A stretch of 16,796 nt of DNA from Bacillota bacterium (GTDB lineage Bacteria > Bacillota > Clostridia > Lachnospirales > Lachnospiraceae), in assembly GCA_023415055.1 (NCBI GenBank), contig JAEZLZ010000083.1, positions 1 to 16,796 on the forward strand, in the 5' to 3' direction. The notes beneath the pieces are model-generated. The model had not been told where the DNA came from. It saw only the letters and a program-made list of their open reading frames with translations, and did not search any database. A program made the translations under genes and the position numbers. Positions 15,113 to 16,796 of the stretch are shown in pieces. Numbering within the stretch: the stretch's first letter is position 1; the number at the start of each line of letters is the position of its first letter.

Positions 15113-15220
15113 TGTGAATTATGAAAAGCATTATTCACACCTAAAAGTTTGTGCCTGAATAATCAAAGTGCAAAGAATGCACTTAGCACAGACTAACACT
15201 TGAGCAGTTGTGCTAGGAGG
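15112..15220 (+). promoter_or_regulatory. Three-hairpin nusA-ylxR spacer
   Basis: Three stem-loops follow in a row. GTGTGAATTATG (15112-15123) pairs with CATTATTCACAC (15129-15140) with one mismatch, AAGTGCA (15166-15172) with TGCACTT (15178-15184), and TAGCACA plus ACT (15184-15194) with AGT plus TGTGCTA (15206-15215), ending directly at the ylxR GGAGG (15216-15220). None has a T-tract. GTTTGTGC (15147-15154) can instead pair with GCACAGAC (15186-15193) around the second hairpin, excluding the third. Function is unknown; RNA processing or translational control are possible. Confidence 0.55.
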
Positions 15221-15226
15221 ATATAG

Positions 15227-15514
15227 ATGGCAAAAAAATTACCGTTAAGAATGTGTACCGGATGCGGAGAGATGAAGCCGAAAAAGGAATTGATCCGCAT
15301 CTTAAAGACACCGGAAGAGGAGATAGTAATTGATGCTACGGGAAAGAAGAATGGCAGAGGTGCTTATGTATGCTGTTCCTTGGCCTGTCTGCAGAAGGCG
15401 ATCAAAACTAAGGGCTTGGAGCGATCTCTCAAGGTGAGCATTCCCGGGGAATTGATAGAAACATTGGAGAAGGAGATGATTTTGCTTGAGTCCGGAAGAA
15501 AAGAAGGTATTTAA
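15227..15514 (+). CDS. ylxR: YlxR family RNA-binding protein (RNase P modulator RnpM)
   Basis: A 95-residue nucleic-acid-binding protein conserved in the nusA-infB operon of Firmicutes. In Bacillus, YlxR has been described both as a nucleoid-associated regulator and as RnpM, which binds RNase P RNA and modulates its activity. The family pattern is clear: RMCTGCGEMKPKKELIRI (8-25) with Cys10 and Cys13, then IDATGKKNGRGAYVC (35-49) with the GRGAY core, and Cys49/Cys54. The ribosome binding site GGAGG sits at 15216-15220, immediately after a stem-loop. Its 3' end overlaps the next gene by 29 bases. The tail after about residue 70 is variable in the family. Confidence 0.93.
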   Translation: MAKKLPLRMCTGCGEMKPKKELIRILKTPEEEIVIDATGKKNGRGAYVCCSLACLQKAIKTKGLERSLKVSIPGELIETLEKEMILLESGRKEGI

Positions 15515-15809
15515 CCTGTTTGGAATTGCAACAAAATCAGGCAAGCTTGTAAGTGGCGAATTCTCTACCGAGAAGGCAGTGAAGGAAAAGAAAGCTGCTT
15601 TGGTAGTAGTAGCAGAGGACGCATCAGATAATACAAAGAAAATGTTTACTAACATGTGTACTTACTATAATGTGCCAATTTATTTCTTTGGCATTAAAGA
15701 TGACTTGGGTCATGCGATGGGCAAAGAGTTTCGTGCTTCTTTGGCAGTGCTTGACAAAGGCTTAGCAGACGCAATTGATAAGCAATTGAAAATGATGCAG
15801 GAAGGATAA
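15486..15809 (+). CDS. ylxQ: L7Ae-family ribosomal/RNA-binding protein YlxQ
   Basis: A 107-residue kink-turn RNA-binding protein of the L7Ae/L30e/S12e fold. The N-terminal FNLFGIATKSGKLVSGE (9-25), the central ALVVVAEDASDNTKKMF (38-54), and the final VPIYFFGIKDDLGHAMGK (63-80) are characteristic of YlxQ. It is encoded 29 bases inside the end of ylxR and probably uses a TTG start at 15486, with AAGGAG (15470-15475) ten bases upstream; no ATG or GTG gives the family N-terminus. This overlap implies coupled translation. It lies between ylxR and infB as in other Firmicutes. Relatives bind kink-turn RNA, but the target here is not known. Confidence 0.9.
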   Translation: MSPEEKKVFNLFGIATKSGKLVSGEFSTEKAVKEKKAALVVVAEDASDNTKKMFTNMCTYYNVPIYFFGIKDDLGHAMGKEFRASLAVLDKGLADAIDKQLKMMQEG

Positions 15810-15822
15810 GGAGGTAGTAAGT

Positions 15823-16796
15823 ATGGCGAAAATGAAGATATATGAGTTGAAGAATGAAATAAATGATCATATCAAGGGCTCGATAGAGAGTAAGGATATT
15901 CTCGACTATCTAGAGCATAGCTTCGGTGTAAAGAAATCACATAGCAGTAACCTGGAAGATAATGAGGTTCAGGTAGTAAAAAACCATTTTATTAAAGGCG
16001 CTCAGGTTACAACAGCAAAACCGGTGCAAGCTGCGGGACCGGCAGTACATGCTACTGCACAGGCAACACCCGGTTCGGTTGCAAAGGTTCAAACCTCTAC
16101 CGGAGCAGGGGCATCGGGACAGACCGCTCATCCGGTACAGTCTCAGACACAGACGGCACACCATCCTGCAGGGCAAAGACCTGCAGCACCGGCAAATACA
16201 AGACCTGTTACACAAGGTGATCAACCTATGGGACAGCAAGGTGCACAGCGACCAATAGGGCAGGGACTAATATCTGCAACTGGTCAGCAACAAAATGGAG
16301 TAAGACAGGGGCAGCCCAGTCAATTAAGTAGTGGGCAAAGACCCGTAGGAGGACAAAGCGTAATGAAGCAAGGACAGCAAGGATATCAAGGCCAGGGAAG
16401 TACTGGTCAGCATGGCAACCAGGGCCAGGGATATCAAAGCTCTAATAATACAGGAAATACTGGTGAGAATTCACAGGGACAGCGAGTAACTACACAAGGA
16501 TCAGGTGGACAGCAATATAACCAGAGACCTCAAAGACCAATGGGTGATAATAACCAGGGACATCAGGGCCAGAGATCACAGGGATACCAGGGCAACCGCT
16601 CTCAGGGTGAGGGTTATCAAGGTAATCGCTCCCAAGGAGAGGGTAGACCGAGACCGCAAGGGGATAGCCAGCAAGCTGGCTACGGTTACCAAGGCAACCG
16701 TCCTCAGGGAGAGGGTTACCGTCCGAGACCCCAGGGAGAAGGCTACCAGGGCAATCGCCCTCAAGGAGAGGGTTACCGTCCGAGACCCCAAGGAGA
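15823..16796 (+). CDS. infB: Translation initiation factor IF-2, N-terminal part (runs off window)
   Basis: The first 324 codons of an open frame without a stop to the window end. Residues 1-56 form the IF2 N-terminal domain (KIYELKNEINDHIKGSIESK, then ILDYLEHSFGVKKSHSSNLE), which in other bacteria contacts the 30S subunit. From about residue 58 the protein becomes low-complexity, first Ala/Thr/Pro/Gln-rich, then Gln/Gly/Asn/Arg-rich. It ends in short repeats such as YQGNRSQGEG and a 19-residue unit beginning YQGNRPQGEG and ending YRPRPQGEG. The GTPase domain lies beyond the window. The start has TAAGGAGGT (15807-15815), overlapping the ylxQ stop. Long disordered linkers before the GTPase domain are usual in IF2, though such a clean repeat is less common. 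Confidence 0.95.
   Translation, partial: MAKMKIYELKNEINDHIKGSIESKDILDYLEHSFGVKKSHSSNLEDNEVQVVKNHFIKGAQVTTAKPVQAAGPAVHATAQATPGSVAKVQTSTGAGASGQTAHPVQSQTQTAHHPAGQRPAAPANTRPVTQGDQPMGQQGAQRPIGQGLISATGQQQNGVRQGQPSQLSSGQRPVGGQSVMKQGQQGYQGQGSTGQHGNQGQGYQSSNNTGNTGENSQGQRVTTQGSGGQQYNQRPQRPMGDNNQGHQGQRSQGYQGNRSQGEGYQGNRSQGEGRPRPQGDSQQAGYGYQGNRPQGEGYRPRPQGEGYQGNRPQGEGYRPRPQG
16585..16796 (+). repeat. Tandem coding repeats in infB
   Basis: Two 30-base units (16585-16614, 16615-16644) encode YQGNRSQGEG twice. After a 42-base interruption come 57-base units at 16687-16743 and 16744-16796 (the latter cut by the window end), encoding YQGNRPQGEG followed by YRPRPQGEG. Third-position changes between copies (CAA/CAG, AAC/AAT, CGT/CGC) show that the repeat is maintained as protein and is not a fresh duplication. 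An 18-base palindrome (16665-16682) lies in the interruption. Confidence 0.9.

Noticed and set aside
16576..16791. Minus-strand open frame rich in Leu/Ser/Thr repeats opposite infB
   Set aside because: It is the complement of the infB repeat; its regularity comes from that repeat.
16585..16796. Repeats resembling a CRISPR array
   Set aside because: The units are in-frame coding repeats with synonymous changes and no unique spacers between them.

Overview
The window looks like a chromosome segment from a low-GC, strong-Shine-Dalgarno Firmicute, most likely a Clostridia/Lachnospiraceae-type anaerobe. The clues are the rimP-nusA-ylxR-ylxQ-infB order, the short Bacillus/Clostridium-type NusA without C-terminal repeats, the Gln/Gly-rich N-terminus of IF2, and GGAGG-type ribosome binding sites almost everywhere. 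All recognisable genes lie on the + strand. I see no tRNA, rRNA, CRISPR array, insertion sequence, prophage or toxin-antitoxin pair, and no gene-free stretch exceeds about 255 bases.

Region 1 (1-5572) is a tightly packed operon for a CMP-activated nonulosonic acid (sialic/legionaminic type). It holds the tail of a sugar nucleotidyltransferase, a NeuD/PglD-like acetyltransferase, NeuB synthase, NeuC-like hydrolysing 2-epimerase, two adjacent Gfo/Idh oxidoreductases and a NeuA/PtmB-like cytidylyltransferase. Stops and starts overlap by 4-14 bases or nearly touch. The composition resembles the Campylobacter ptm/leg (legionaminic acid) gene set more than plain Neu5Ac synthesis, but the diagnostic LegB/LegC genes would lie outside the window. 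The first oxidoreductase lacks both residues usually catalytic in its family.

Region 2 (5590-8436) carries rmlA and rmlC of dTDP-rhamnose synthesis, without rmlB or rmlD in view, then a diacylglycerol-kinase-family lipid kinase that ends at a clear intrinsic terminator. Regions 1 and 2 together point to cell-surface glycan and envelope metabolism.

Region 3 (8516-13240) encodes a complete polar amino-acid ABC importer: lipoprotein binding protein, permease and ATPase. Between binding protein and permease sits an unrecognised 660-residue protein with a zinc ribbon, one membrane segment and a large, probably extracytoplasmic beta-propeller-like part. That gene has its own perfect-consensus sigma-70 promoter. 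The promoters of the binding-protein and permease genes share an identical 18-base core, suggesting co-regulation of the split transporter.

Region 4 (13293-end) is the transcription/translation operon rimP-nusA-ylxR-ylxQ-infB behind a near-consensus promoter. Three parts of it hold RNA-structure candidates: a GAAA-capped hairpin in the rimP leader, an anti-SD segment that could pair with the nusA ribosome binding site over 9 bp, and a three-hairpin nusA-ylxR spacer with a competing fold. infB runs off the window inside a Q/G/N/R-rich repeat tract.

I find no wholly new defence or mobile system. The best candidates for undescribed biology are the zinc-ribbon/propeller protein inside the transporter locus, the possible nusA SD-sequestration switch, and the catalytically atypical oxidoreductase in the nonulosonate operon.
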